A stretch of 13,731 bases of DNA, taken from contig CAMWVK010000010.1 in assembly GCA_947177675.1 (NCBI GenBank), forward strand, positions 1-13,731, read 5' to 3'. The stretch's first letter is position 1. Every line of letters starts with the position of its first letter. The notes under the pieces are model-generated. The model did no database searches. It had not been told where the DNA came from and was given only the letters and a program-made list of their open reading frames with translations. Of this stretch, positions 1-7,602 are shown one piece after another. The position numbers and the translations under genes were made by a program. Origin of the DNA: an uncultured Mucispirillum sp. (GTDB lineage Bacteria; Chrysiogenota; Deferribacteres; Deferribacterales; Mucispirillaceae).

Positions 1-89
1 GCATTAGAGTAATAAGGGTTTATTACGGTTTACCTTTTGTAATTAAGGGGCTGGATTTGTAAATATACTTATTTAATATTAGTATAAAA

Positions 90-95
90 TATAAT
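90..95 (+). promoter_or_regulatory. candidate -10 element for the restriction-modification genes
   Basis: A TATAAT hexamer matches the sigma-70 -10 consensus about 70 bases ahead of the methyltransferase start. The surrounding sequence is almost pure A/T, so a chance match is likely, and the -35 position (near 67-72, ACTTAT) is poor. This is weak support for a promoter. Confidence 0.2.
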
Positions 96-151
96 ATAAA
101 GATATTTATTAAAATAAGATGACACAATTTGTTTGCTAATTGACTTTTTAT

Positions 152-156
152 GGGAG
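152..156 (+). promoter_or_regulatory. ribosome binding site setting the methyltransferase start
   Basis: GGGAG lies nine bases before the ATG at 166-168. It selects that ATG over the in-frame TTG at 133, which would add eleven residues not expected at the N-terminus of this family. The family normally starts immediately before the SAM-binding motif I, as the ATG at 166 does. Confidence 0.7.
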
Positions 157-165
157 AAAAATATA

Positions 166-1227
166 ATGAATATAGTCTCTTTGTTTTCAGGATGTGGTGG
201 GCTTGATCTTGGTTTTAAAAAAGCTGGGTTTCATATTCCAGTGGCAAATGAATTTGACCCAACAATTTATGAAACATTTCAAGTAAATCATCCTAAAACA
301 CATTTAGTTGAGGGAGATATTCGTAACATTACAAAAGCTGATATAGTTAAGCATATTGATGGAGAAATTGATGGTATAATTGGTGGTCCACCTTGCCAGT
401 CTTGGTCTGAAGCAGGTTCTCTGCGTGGTATTGATGATGTAAGAGGTCAACTATTTTATGACTATATTAGGATACTTAAAGAATTTAAGCCAAAATTTTT
501 TCTTGCAGAAAATGTTAGCGGTATGCTCGCTAATAGGCATAATAAAGCAGTAGAAAATATTTTAACCATGTTTAAAAATACAGGATATAATGTTACACTG
601 ACTCTTGTAAATGCAAAAGATTATGGAGTTGCAGAAGAGAGAAAACGAGTTTTTTATATTGGATTTCGCAAGGATTTGAATATAGAATTTAAATTTCCAA
701 AAGGCTCTACCGAAGATAATAATAAAAAACTTACATTAAGAGATGTTATTTGGGATTTACAATATACTGCTGTTCCTACCGCTTATAGAAATCGTCATAA
801 TTCTTTTGCAGTGAATAATAATGAATATTTTACTGGAGCTTTTTCGCCAATATTTATGAGTAGAAATCGTGTAAAATCTTGGGATGAGCAAGGGTTTACA
901 GTTCAGGCTTCTGGTCGTCAATGTCAACTTCATCCTTCTGCTCCTAAAATGGTTAAATTTGATACAAATGATTGTCGTTTCGTAGAAGGAAAAGAACATC
1001 TTTATAGACGAATGACAATTCGTGAGATTGCTAGATTACAGGGATTCCCTGATGATTTTAAATTTATTTATAATGAAGCAAATAATGCTTATAAAATGAT
1101 AGGAAATGCAGTTCCTGTTAATCTTGCATATGAAATTGCAGTAGCGATTAAATTATTTTTGCAAGGTGATGGCGATAAAGTTATTCCTATTGAAAAAAAT
1201 AAAAAATCAGTGGATAAAAATAAATGA
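166..1227 (+). CDS. DNA (cytosine-5-)-methyltransferase, M.HaeIII-like, predicted GGCC specificity
   Basis: This modification methylase of a type II system transfers a methyl group from S-adenosylmethionine to C5 of cytosine and protects the host from the nuclease encoded next. The 353-residue product shows the ordered C5-methylase motifs: motif [13 protein letters not shown] (6-17), motif [10 protein letters not shown] with catalytic Cys77, motif VI ENV (115-117), motif VIII near 157-161, motif IX (about 281-298) and motif X with [13 protein letters not shown] (from 311). Residues about 205-275 form the target-recognition region and include FMSRNRV and [14 protein letters not shown], which match M.HaeIII (GGCC) as I recall it. 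That makes GGCC the best prediction. Motif VIII reads ExRxR rather than the usual QxRxR. The start is the ATG at 166 because of its GGGAG site. The stop overlaps the next start as ATGA. Confidence 0.95.
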   Translation: MNIVSLFSGCGGLDLGFKKAGFHIPVANEFDPTIYETFQVNHPKTHLVEGDIRNITKADIVKHIDGEIDGIIGGPPCQSWSEAGSLRGIDDVRGQLFYDYIRILKEFKPKFFLAENVSGMLANRHNKAVENILTMFKNTGYNVTLTLVNAKDYGVAEERKRVFYIGFRKDLNIEFKFPKGSTEDNNKKLTLRDVIWDLQYTAVPTAYRNRHNSFAVNNNEYFTGAFSPIFMSRNRVKSWDEQGFTVQASGRQCQLHPSAPKMVKFDTNDCRFVEGKEHLYRRMTIREIARLQGFPDDFKFIYNEANNAYKMIGNAVPVNLAYEIAVAIKLFLQGDGDKVIPIEKNKKSVDKNK

Positions 1228-2177
1228 GTGCAAGTAGTAATAACATGGGCAGAGCGTATGAATATGCTTGGATAAATGTTTTGTATAAAAAACTGGCAGC
1301 CATTAGAAAAATAAGCATTATAAATAATTCTAGTTTAGTTGCAAATAAAAGTGCATGGGACACTATGAATAGTAATTTACAGGAATTGTTTATGGTTTCT
1401 GCAAATTCTGCCATTGATACTATTTTGGAATTAGAACCAATTATGAGTGAAAATGATGGTAAAGAATTACTTCTTGAATTTCAAAGAGACAATGCAGGCA
1501 TTAAAGGTGATGTCAGAGACATTGTTATAAAACATAATAGTATTAAATGGGAGATAGGTCTTAGTATAAAACATAACCATGATGCTATAAAACATAGTAG
1601 ACTTAGTCATAAATCAGATTTTGGTAATGAATGGTTTGGTATACCATGTTCAAGTCAGTATTGGTCAAGTGTGAAACCTATTTTTGACAGACTTATAATA
1701 GATAAAAACAATAATAGAAAATGGTCTGAACTTGTAGACAAAGAAACTATGGTTTATAAACCATTACTTACAGCTTTTATGGATGAAGTAAAGAGTGCAT
1801 ATAAATTTAATACCTCCATACCGCAAAAAATGGTTGAATATCTAATTGGTACACATGACTACTATAAAATTGTAAGCTACGATAAAAAATATATTACTTT
1901 TATTCATACATTTAATATGAATGATACATTAAATAAACCAAGTGCGAATAAAATTTCGGCAATTAGTGTTCCTGTTGTAAAACTTCCAACAGAACTTGTG
2001 GCAATAAAATTTAAGTCAGGAAGTAACAATTCTATAGAAATGTATCTAAATAATGGGTGGCAATTAAGTTTTCGTATTCATAATGCAAGTACAAAAGTAG
2101 AGCCAAGCTTGAAATTTGATATACAGTTTATTGGAATGCCTGTCTCTATTCTCACTATTGAGTGCAAATGGAACTAG
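1224..2177 (+). CDS. type II restriction endonuclease, HaeIII family (predicted to cut GGCC)
   Basis: The 317-residue protein is the likely nuclease partner of the preceding methylase. It would cleave unmethylated DNA at the same site, inferred to be GGCC. The N-terminal GRAYEYAWI (9-17) and the central block GDVRDIVI (95-102) followed by [12 protein letters not shown] (109-120) and HSRLSH are typical of HaeIII-type enzymes. The Asp/Glu and Lys residues of this block (candidates D96 or D99, E110, K116) look like a PD-(D/E)xK-like active site, but this assignment is inferred. The gene overlaps the methylase stop by four bases (ATGA), suggesting translational coupling, and has only a weak Shine-Dalgarno sequence. 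The frame is intact and of normal length, so the system may be active. Gln codons are 3 CAA to 3 CAG, unlike the CAG-rich cobalamin genes downstream. Confidence 0.88.
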   Translation: MSASSNNMGRAYEYAWINVLYKKLAAIRKISIINNSSLVANKSAWDTMNSNLQELFMVSANSAIDTILELEPIMSENDGKELLLEFQRDNAGIKGDVRDIVIKHNSIKWEIGLSIKHNHDAIKHSRLSHKSDFGNEWFGIPCSSQYWSSVKPIFDRLIIDKNNNRKWSELVDKETMVYKPLLTAFMDEVKSAYKFNTSIPQKMVEYLIGTHDYYKIVSYDKKYITFIHTFNMNDTLNKPSANKISAISVPVVKLPTELVAIKFKSGSNNSIEMYLNNGWQLSFRIHNASTKVEPSLKFDIQFIGMPVSILTIECKWN

Positions 2178-2299
2178 ATACTATTGTTTTTATAAAAATT
2201 ATAAATATAAAAATATTATAAAATATCAAGTAATAAGTTGAAAGATAATTGTTGAAAGAAATTAATTTATTTATTATTTATATATTTTATAGGTGATAT
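2178..2299. other. AT-rich spacer between the restriction and cobalamin genes
   Basis: These 122 bases are almost entirely A and T and carry no gene. I looked for a cobalamin riboswitch (a conserved B12 box and a large folded leader) and saw neither; the spacer is also too short and too poor in G/C for one. I see no strong terminator after the endonuclease. The one structured element is a 14-base-period tandem repeat at 2237-2264. Confidence 0.6.
2237..2264 (+). repeat. two-copy tandem repeat upstream of the cobalamin operon
   Basis: GTTGAAAGATAATT (2237-2250) is followed directly by GTTGAAAGAAATTA (2251-2264). The first nine bases are identical between copies and the period is 14 bases. The repeat lies 36 bases before the first gene of the operon. 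Each copy contains TTGAAA, a possible -35 hexamer. The second copy (TTGAAA at 2252-2257) could pair with TTTATA at 2277-2282, but the 19-base spacer is long. It could be an operator or promoter element; chance duplication in AT-rich DNA is not excluded. Confidence 0.45.
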
Positions 2300-2890
2300 A
2301 TGAAAACTATTTATTTTATTCGTCATGGTCAAACAAAATATAATATAGAGGGCAGGTTTGTAGGCTCTACAGATTTACCATTATCTGAAAACGGAAGAAA
2401 ACAGATATTTAACAAGTGGGACGGTATGCAGGAGCATATTGATAGAGATGTAATTTTTACAAGCCCTATGAAAAGATGTATTGAAACAACGGGAATTATA
2501 TTTCCTAATGACAGCTTTGAAGTGCTTAAAAATATGCGTGAAATGAATTTTGGTATATTTGAAGGTAAAACTCATAATGAATTAGAACATTTAGAAGAAT
2601 ACATAAATTTTAGAGAAACAAAAGGCAGAGCAAAAATCCCAAAAGGGGAAAGCGGGATAGAATTCAGCAGGCGGGTATTAAAAGCATTTTTTGAAATGAT
2701 TACATATATGGATAAAAAAGATGCTAATAATGCAGTGCTTGTATGTCACGGTGGTGTGATTATGTCACTTTTTTCTATGCTTTGTAATGAAAGTGATGAT
2801 ATTTACTATTACCATGTAGATAACGGTTCAGGATATAAAGTACATTATAACCAATATACAAAAGAATTAATTATTATAGAAAAATTATAG
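2300..2890 (+). CDS. cobC: histidine phosphatase family protein, probable alpha-ribazole phosphatase
   Basis: The 196-residue protein belongs to the phosphoglycerate-mutase-like histidine phosphatases. It carries the RHG motif with phospho-accepting His9 (R8-H9-G10), Arg59, the probable acid Glu81 and the second catalytic His150 in VCHGGV. Length and the FIRHGQT...GRFVGSTDLPLSENG pattern fit CobC, which removes the 5'-phosphate from alpha-ribazole-5'-phosphate or adenosylcobalamin-5'-phosphate at the end of lower-ligand assembly. The family is broad and sequence alone does not fix the substrate. The cobC call rests largely on its place as first gene of a cobalamin operon, 25 bases ahead of cbiB. 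AGGTGA at 2291-2296 is the ribosome binding site, with a rather short spacing to the ATG. Confidence 0.8.
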   Translation: MKTIYFIRHGQTKYNIEGRFVGSTDLPLSENGRKQIFNKWDGMQEHIDRDVIFTSPMKRCIETTGIIFPNDSFEVLKNMREMNFGIFEGKTHNELEHLEEYINFRETKGRAKIPKGESGIEFSRRVLKAFFEMITYMDKKDANNAVLVCHGGVIMSLFSMLCNESDDIYYYHVDNGSGYKVHYNQYTKELIIIEKL

Positions 2891-2915
2891 CACGAAAAGT
2901 GCAAGGCGAGTTTTT

Positions 2916-3893
2916 ATGAAAATAGGATTTATGCTTATTATTGCTTTTATTTTAGATTTAATATTTAAAGACCCAAAAAGTATTCCACATCCTGTCAGAA
3001 TGATTGGCAGTATAATTACATATGGGGAAATAACTCTGCGTAAAATATTTAGAAACGGAGCAGTTTCAGAAACTATTGCAGGCACTCTGCTTACTTTATT
3101 TGTTATTATAATATCATTTATTATTCCATATATTATTTTAAGTATATGTTACAATATTAATATGATATTAGGTATTTTAGTGGAAGTATTTATATGTTTT
3201 CAAATACTTGCTCTTGGTTCATTAAAAGAAGCTGCAATGAAAGTATATACAGAGCTTTCTACAGGCTCACTTGATGGTGCTAGAAAAAGTTTAAGTCATA
3301 TAGTCGGCAGAGATACAGAAAGTTTAGAAGAAACAGGTGTTGTGAAAGCAGCTGTTGAAAGTGTTGCAGAAAACACAAGCGATGGAGTTATTGCACCGCT
3401 TTTTTATATGCTGATAGGCGGAGCCAGTTTTGGTATGCTCTATAAAGCAGTGAATACTCTTGATTCTATGATAGGTTATAAAAATAAAAAATATCAGTAT
3501 TTTGGAAAAGTGGCAGCAAGGCTTGATGATATATTAAATATTATCCCTGCTCGTATTACAGGCTTTTTATATGTGCTTGCTGCACTGCTTTCAGGGCTTA
3601 ATTATAAAAAATCTTATGAAATACTGCTTAGAGACAGGTGGAATCATCCAAGTCCAAACAGTGGTTACCCTGAAGCTGCTATGTCTGGTGCATTAGGTAT
3701 CCAGCTTGGCGGTCCTGTATCATATTTTGGTGAAATGCTTGATAAAAAATATATAGGCGATGATGATAAAGAGCCAAATATGGAAGATATACCAAAAGCA
3801 TGTATGCTTATGACTATTGTTTCAGTACTTGCTTTAATGTTAATGATTTTAACAAAATTTGCAGTTTTATCTATTATTAATTATGGATTATAA
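2916..3893 (+). CDS. cbiB: adenosylcobinamide-phosphate synthase CbiB
   Basis: CbiB is an inner-membrane enzyme that joins (R)-1-amino-2-propanol phosphate, or a related amino alcohol, to adenosylcobyric acid. The 325-residue product has the family hallmarks: an N-terminal hydrophobic stretch followed by DP(K)..PHPVRMIG (19-31), a central membrane region (about 53-103), the conserved ENTSDGVIAPLFY block (152-164), RDRWNHPSPNSG (229-240) leading into PEAAMSGALG, and a C-terminal hydrophobic segment near 290-322. The AAGGCGAG at 2903-2910 is a good ribosome binding site. Only five bases separate it from cobD, whose product supplies its aminopropanol phosphate substrate, so the pair forms one functional step. 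A complete, ordinary family member. Confidence 0.96.
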   Translation: MKIGFMLIIAFILDLIFKDPKSIPHPVRMIGSIITYGEITLRKIFRNGAVSETIAGTLLTLFVIIISFIIPYIILSICYNINMILGILVEVFICFQILALGSLKEAAMKVYTELSTGSLDGARKSLSHIVGRDTESLEETGVVKAAVESVAENTSDGVIAPLFYMLIGGASFGMLYKAVNTLDSMIGYKNKKYQYFGKVAARLDDILNIIPARITGFLYVLAALLSGLNYKKSYEILLRDRWNHPSPNSGYPEAAMSGALGIQLGGPVSYFGEMLDKKYIGDDDKEPNMEDIPKACMLMTIVSVLALMLMILTKFAVLSIINYGL

Positions 3894-3898
3894 TCATA

Positions 3899-4945
3899 AT
3901 GAGTAAAAACTACACACATGGGGGCGATATTTACAGTTATTATGAAAAATATGGCAGCTATCCTGTAGATTTTTCCAGCAGTTTAAATCCCCTTAATGCA
4001 CCACTTGAAGTAACTAATGCGTATGTAGAAGCATATAAATACAGCTTTGCATACCCGCCACATGATTATAAAGAGTTACGAGAAAAAATAGCAGAAAAAG
4101 AAAATACTGGCATTGAAAATATATGTGTATCAAATGGAGCTGGGGAGCTTATAAGACATATTCCAGTTATTTTTAAGCCAAAAAATGCACTTATTACAGC
4201 ACCTGCTTTCAGTGAATATAAAAAATCACTTTCAGAGTGTAATGTATATGAGTATTTATTAAAAGAAGAAAATAATTTTCTGCTTGGAAATGATTTTTTA
4301 GATAATATTGCCTTTAAAGATATAGTATTTTTAACAAACCCAGATAACCCTGCAGGCAACTTGATAAATATGGAATATATAGAAAAAACAGCGGAAAAAT
4401 GCAGAAAAGAAAACTGTGTTTTAGTGCTTGATGAATGTTTTATTGATTTAGCAGAAAATGGGGAAAGTGCAGTTCCATTAATAAAAAAGTATGATAATCT
4501 TATTATTATAAAAGCATTTACTAAAACTTATTCATTTGCAGGCATTAGGCTTGGTTATGCTGTCTCTTGTGAAAAAATAACTAATATGATAGATAATATG
4601 CTTCCAGAATGGCGTGTTTCTATGACTGCTAATATGTGCGGAATAGCTGCATTAAACGATAAATCTTTTATTCATTCATCTATAAATTATATTAAAAAAG
4701 AAAAAGAATATCTTATAAATAATTTTAAATCATTTAGTTTTACTATATATGGCTCAGAAGCAAACTATATATTTTTTTATGCTGATATATTTGATTTAAA
4801 AGAAAGGCTTGAAAAGTATAATATATTAATAAGAGACTGCTCAAATTACAATGGATTAGAAAAAGGGTATTATAGAACAGCAGTAAAAAAACATGATGAC
4901 AACGAAAAGTTGATAAATGCCTTAAAGGAAATATTAAATGGCTAA
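3899..4945 (+). CDS. cobD: L-threonine-O-3-phosphate decarboxylase (PLP-dependent)
   Basis: This fold-type I PLP enzyme decarboxylates threonine phosphate to (R)-1-amino-2-propanol phosphate, the substrate of CbiB. The 348-residue protein opens with [13 protein letters not shown] and DFSSSLNP, typical of the CobD group. NPDNPAG (147-153) and LDECF with Asp178 contact the cofactor. [15 protein letters not shown] contains the probable Schiff-base Lys209 and the carboxylate-binding Arg217. Histidinol-phosphate aminotransferase is the nearest look-alike, but the N-terminal signature and operon position favour CobD. The ribosome binding site is weak (GGA near 3884), so translation may depend on coupling from cbiB, which ends five bases upstream. 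The 3' end overlaps cbiP by eight bases. Some organisms call this gene cobC. Confidence 0.93.
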   Translation: MSKNYTHGGDIYSYYEKYGSYPVDFSSSLNPLNAPLEVTNAYVEAYKYSFAYPPHDYKELREKIAEKENTGIENICVSNGAGELIRHIPVIFKPKNALITAPAFSEYKKSLSECNVYEYLLKEENNFLLGNDFLDNIAFKDIVFLTNPDNPAGNLINMEYIEKTAEKCRKENCVLVLDECFIDLAENGESAVPLIKKYDNLIIIKAFTKTYSFAGIRLGYAVSCEKITNMIDNMLPEWRVSMTANMCGIAALNDKSFIHSSINYIKKEKEYLINNFKSFSFTIYGSEANYIFFYADIFDLKERLEKYNILIRDCSNYNGLEKGYYRTAVKKHDDNEKLINALKEILNG

Positions 4946-6428
4946 ATGTATAATGGTGCAGGGCACTTCATCAAATGTGGGAAAAAGTTTGATTAGTGCA
5001 GGCTTATGTAGAATATTTGCTCATGCTGGGTATAAAACTGCTCCATTTAAGTCTCAGAATATGGCCCTTAATTCGTATATTACAAAAGATGGTCTTGAAA
5101 TAGGCAGAGCTCAGGCTGTGCAGGCAGAATGTGCGTATCAGCATATAGATGTAAGGTTTAATCCAATACTATTAAAGCCAACAGGCAGTAAAGCAAGCCA
5201 GATTATAATAAATGGCGAAGTATATGGAAATATGACAGCTGGTGAATATTTTGCAGAAAAGCATAAGTTTATTAAATATGTGAAAGAAAGCTATGAAAGC
5301 TTAAATAAAGAATATGATATAATAGTTATAGAAGGGGCAGGAAGCCCCGCAGAAATAAATTTAAACTATAAAGATTTTGTAAATATGGGTATGGCTCGTA
5401 TTGCTAATGCACCTGTGCTTTTAGCTGGGGATATTGACAGAGGCGGAGTATTTGCATCTCTTTATGGCACAGTAGAGCTTTTAAAAGAGTATAAAAATTA
5501 CTTTAAAGGCTTTATTATTAATAAGTTCAGGGGAGATAAAGGGATATTAGAAGATGGGCTTGCTAAAATAGAAAAATTAACAGGCATAGATGTATTAGGG
5601 GTGCTGCCTTATGAAAAATTTAATATTGATGAAGAAGACAGTCTAGCAGTTACCTTAAATAATACAGAAAAAGGCTTAATAGATATAGCGGTTATTAAAC
5701 TTCCTAGAATATCAAATTTTACTGATTTCGCAGTATTTGAATATTATGACGGAGTAAAAGTCAGGTATATTAATGGTGTTTCAGATTTTGGTGAGCCAGA
5801 TTTACTTATTATTCCGGGAACAAAAAACACTATTGATGATATGAGATATATTCGCTCATCTGGGCTTATTACAAAAATAATGCAGTATGCTGAAACTGGC
5901 AAAGGTATTATTGGAGTATGCGGAGGATACCAGATGCTTACAAGCATTATAAAAGACCCCGATAATATGGAAGCTGGTGGAAATGTGCAGGGTCTAGGCT
6001 TAATAAAAGCAGAAACTGTTTTTGAAAAAGAAAAGGTAAGAACAGTTGTTCAAGGAAAATTTAATAATATAAAAGGCTATTTTTCATTTTTAAATGGTGC
6101 ATATTTTGCAGGCTATGAGATACACATGGGTAAAACTTATTCAGATAACTGCAATATTTCTGAAATAAGGGATACTTTTGGCAGTGTTAAGCAGGACGGA
6201 CTTTCTGAAAATAATATATTAGGCACATATATACATGGTGTTTTTGATGCAGGAGATGTGGCAAAAAGGATAATTGATAAACTTATGCTGGAAAAAGGCA
6301 TAGAAAAATGTGTAGTTGAAAAAGATATAAATGAATTAAAAAATAAGGAATATGAAAAACTTGCAGATATGCTTATGAAAAATTTAAATATTTCTAAAAT
6401 ATATGAAATAATGGAAAAAGGGGTATAG
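4938..6428 (+). CDS. cbiP: cobyric acid synthase (glutamine-hydrolysing)
   Basis: CbiP amidates four peripheral carboxylates (b, d, e and g) of adenosylcobyrinic acid a,c-diamide, using glutamine and ATP, to give adenosylcobyric acid. The 496-residue product has the N-terminal dethiobiotin-synthetase-like ATPase domain ([12 protein letters not shown] with a P-loop at 9-17, then [10 protein letters not shown], and [11 protein letters not shown] at 131-141). A C-terminal class I glutamine amidotransferase-like domain follows, with nucleophile Cys328 in GVCGGYQML and His433 in YIHGVFD. Length is normal. It overlaps cobD by eight bases, has AAAGGA at 4924-4929 as ribosome binding site, and stops two bases before the adenosyltransferase. 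Gln codons are 10 CAG to 1 CAA. It contains the only GGCC found in the window (5063-5066). Confidence 0.97.
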   Translation: MAKCIMVQGTSSNVGKSLISAGLCRIFAHAGYKTAPFKSQNMALNSYITKDGLEIGRAQAVQAECAYQHIDVRFNPILLKPTGSKASQIIINGEVYGNMTAGEYFAEKHKFIKYVKESYESLNKEYDIIVIEGAGSPAEINLNYKDFVNMGMARIANAPVLLAGDIDRGGVFASLYGTVELLKEYKNYFKGFIINKFRGDKGILEDGLAKIEKLTGIDVLGVLPYEKFNIDEEDSLAVTLNNTEKGLIDIAVIKLPRISNFTDFAVFEYYDGVKVRYINGVSDFGEPDLLIIPGTKNTIDDMRYIRSSGLITKIMQYAETGKGIIGVCGGYQMLTSIIKDPDNMEAGGNVQGLGLIKAETVFEKEKVRTVVQGKFNNIKGYFSFLNGAYFAGYEIHMGKTYSDNCNISEIRDTFGSVKQDGLSENNILGTYIHGVFDAGDVAKRIIDKLMLEKGIEKCVVEKDINELKNKEYEKLADMLMKNLNISKIYEIMEKGV

Positions 6429-6430
6429 TT

Positions 6431-6964
6431 ATGGCAAAAGATAAAGGGCTTATACATATATACTGTGGGGAGAATAAAGGCAAAACTACTGCTGCAGTTG
6501 GGCTTACAGTCCGCAGTTTTGGCTGTGGATTTAAAATAATATTTTCACAGTTTTTAAAAACTTCTCCAAGTGGTGAGTTAGTAAGTTTTGAAAAACTTGG
6601 CATAAAAGTGCATAGAATAATAAAACCAAAAGGTTTTACATGGGAAATGAATGAAGATGAACTTGCACTTTTAAGGCAGGAGCATAATAAATTATTTAAA
6701 GAAGTTACTTCTTTTGTAGAAGGGGATGGTGATAAAACACTGCTTGTATGTGATGAGCTTATTGGTGCTTATGTGGGCGGACATATTGATAAAGCAATGG
6801 TTATGGACTTTTTAAATAACAAGCCAAAAAATTTAGAAGTAGTATTAACAGGCAGAAATCCAAGTGAAGAATTAATGGAAATGGCTGATTATATCACTGA
6901 AATGAAGAAAATAAAACACCCTATGGATAAAGGGATAAATGCAAGAAAAGGTATAGAGATGTAA
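6431..6964 (+). CDS. cobA: cob(I)yrinic acid a,c-diamide adenosyltransferase (CobA/CobO/BtuR family)
   Basis: This enzyme transfers the adenosyl group of ATP to Co(I) of a corrinoid, making the upper axial ligand required by CbiP and later enzymes. The 177-residue protein starts with GLIHIYCGENKGKTTAAVGL, in which residues 13-20 form the P-loop of this family. It continues with FSQFLK, a CDE motif (DELIGAYVGG) and VLTGRNPSEELMEMADYITEM, both characteristic. It is slightly shorter than enterobacterial BtuR because it lacks an N-terminal extension, which is common. A GGGG at 6420-6423, within the end of cbiP, is the likely ribosome binding site. Only two bases separate it from cbiP and eight from cbiC. 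Also named btuR or cobO in other species. Confidence 0.93.
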   Translation: MAKDKGLIHIYCGENKGKTTAAVGLTVRSFGCGFKIIFSQFLKTSPSGELVSFEKLGIKVHRIIKPKGFTWEMNEDELALLRQEHNKLFKEVTSFVEGDGDKTLLVCDELIGAYVGGHIDKAMVMDFLNNKPKNLEVVLTGRNPSEELMEMADYITEMKKIKHPMDKGINARKGIEM

Positions 6965-6972
6965 GGTGAGAT

Positions 6973-7599
6973 ATGCAGAAAATATTAAAACCTATGGATA
7001 TAGAGAAAAGAAGCTTTGAAATAATATCACGCGAGCTGGGGCAGACAGATTTAAATGAGCAGGAACTGCTTGTTTTGAAGCGAGTTATACATACTACTGC
7101 TGATTTTGATTATAAAGAAAACCTTGTATTTAGAAATAACCCAGTAGAAAAAGGTATAGAAGCATTAAAAAATGGCTGTGTTATTATAACAGATACTAAT
7201 ATGGCTCTTGCTGGTATAAATAAACCAGCACTTAAAAAAGGTGGAAATAGTGCTGTATGCTACATAAGTGATGAAGATGTGGCTAGTGCTGCAATAGAAA
7301 AAGGCATTACAAGAGCTCAAGTAGCAGTAGAAAAAGCAGCAAAATTAAATGAGCCTGTTATTTTTGCAATAGGAAATGCACCTACTGCACTTATTAAAAT
7401 AGATGAGCTTATAAAACACGGCAAGCTAAACCCAGTATTAATTATTGCCTGCCCTGTTGGCTTTGTAAATGTGGTAGAAAGTAAAGAATTAATATTAAAG
7501 CATAATATTCCAAGTATTACTGCTGTGGGAAGAAAAGGCGGCTCAAATGTTGCTGCAGCTATAGTTAATGCTGTGCTTTATCAGGCTTTTCCTAGGTAA
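6973..7599 (+). CDS. cbiC: cobalt-precorrin-8 methylmutase (precorrin-8X family)
   Basis: CbiC moves the C11 methyl group to C12 of (cobalt-)precorrin-8 to form cobyrinic or hydrogenobyrinic acid, the last step of corrin ring formation. The 208-residue protein fits the family length. It shows the conserved RVIHTTADFDY with catalytic His40, plus ITDTNMALAGI, FAIGNAPTAL and ACPVGFVNVVESKE, all typical. It is the only ring-stage gene in this window; the earlier methyltransferases and synthases are not here. AAGGTGAG at 6963-6970 overlaps the preceding stop and sits just ahead of the ATG, and cobT follows after three bases, so it is translated as part of the operon. Confidence 0.95.
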   Translation: MQKILKPMDIEKRSFEIISRELGQTDLNEQELLVLKRVIHTTADFDYKENLVFRNNPVEKGIEALKNGCVIITDTNMALAGINKPALKKGGNSAVCYISDEDVASAAIEKGITRAQVAVEKAAKLNEPVIFAIGNAPTALIKIDELIKHGKLNPVLIIACPVGFVNVVESKELILKHNIPSITAVGRKGGSNVAAAIVNAVLYQAFPR

Positions 7600-7602
7600 T
7601 AT

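Larger units (their letters stand above)
1..165. other. AT-rich region upstream of the restriction-modification pair
   Basis: This leader contains no complete gene. A short open frame at 3-62 on the + strand, ending in TAA at 60-62, could be the last 19 codons of a gene cut off by the window edge, but the peptide is not recognisable and a run this short is expected by chance. From about 61 the sequence becomes very AT-rich. It contains a good -10-like TATAAT at 90-95, but I see no convincing -35 hexamer 16-18 bases upstream. No controller-protein gene or obvious C-box type inverted repeat is visible here. Confidence 0.4.

Noticed and set aside
3..62. Open frame ending in TAA, possible tail of an upstream gene
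   Set aside because: Only 19 codons, not recognisable, and well within chance length; mentioned in the leader entry but not called as a gene.
133..165. TTG start giving an eleven-residue longer methylase
   Set aside because: The ATG at 166 has a GGGAG site nine bases upstream and begins right before motif I, as expected for the family; the TTG at 133 has no comparable site.
1187..1414. 75-codon minus-strand frame with a hydrophobic peptide, spanning the methylase-endonuclease junction
   Set aside because: A hydrophobic peptide here could suggest a small toxin or antisense gene, but it is the reverse of Lys/Asn-rich codons in two strong genes and has no support as a separate gene.
2890..2902. 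GCAC-GAAAA-GTGC hairpin between cobC and cbiB
   Set aside because: A four-base-pair stem without a following T run, inside a 25-base gap of a tight operon; too small to call a terminator or processing site.
6137..6457. 106-codon open frame on the minus strand
   Set aside because: It lies opposite the end of cbiP and the start of cobA, both clear genes; the peptide is Ser/Ile/Phe-rich low-complexity sequence typical of the reverse strand of AT-rich coding DNA.
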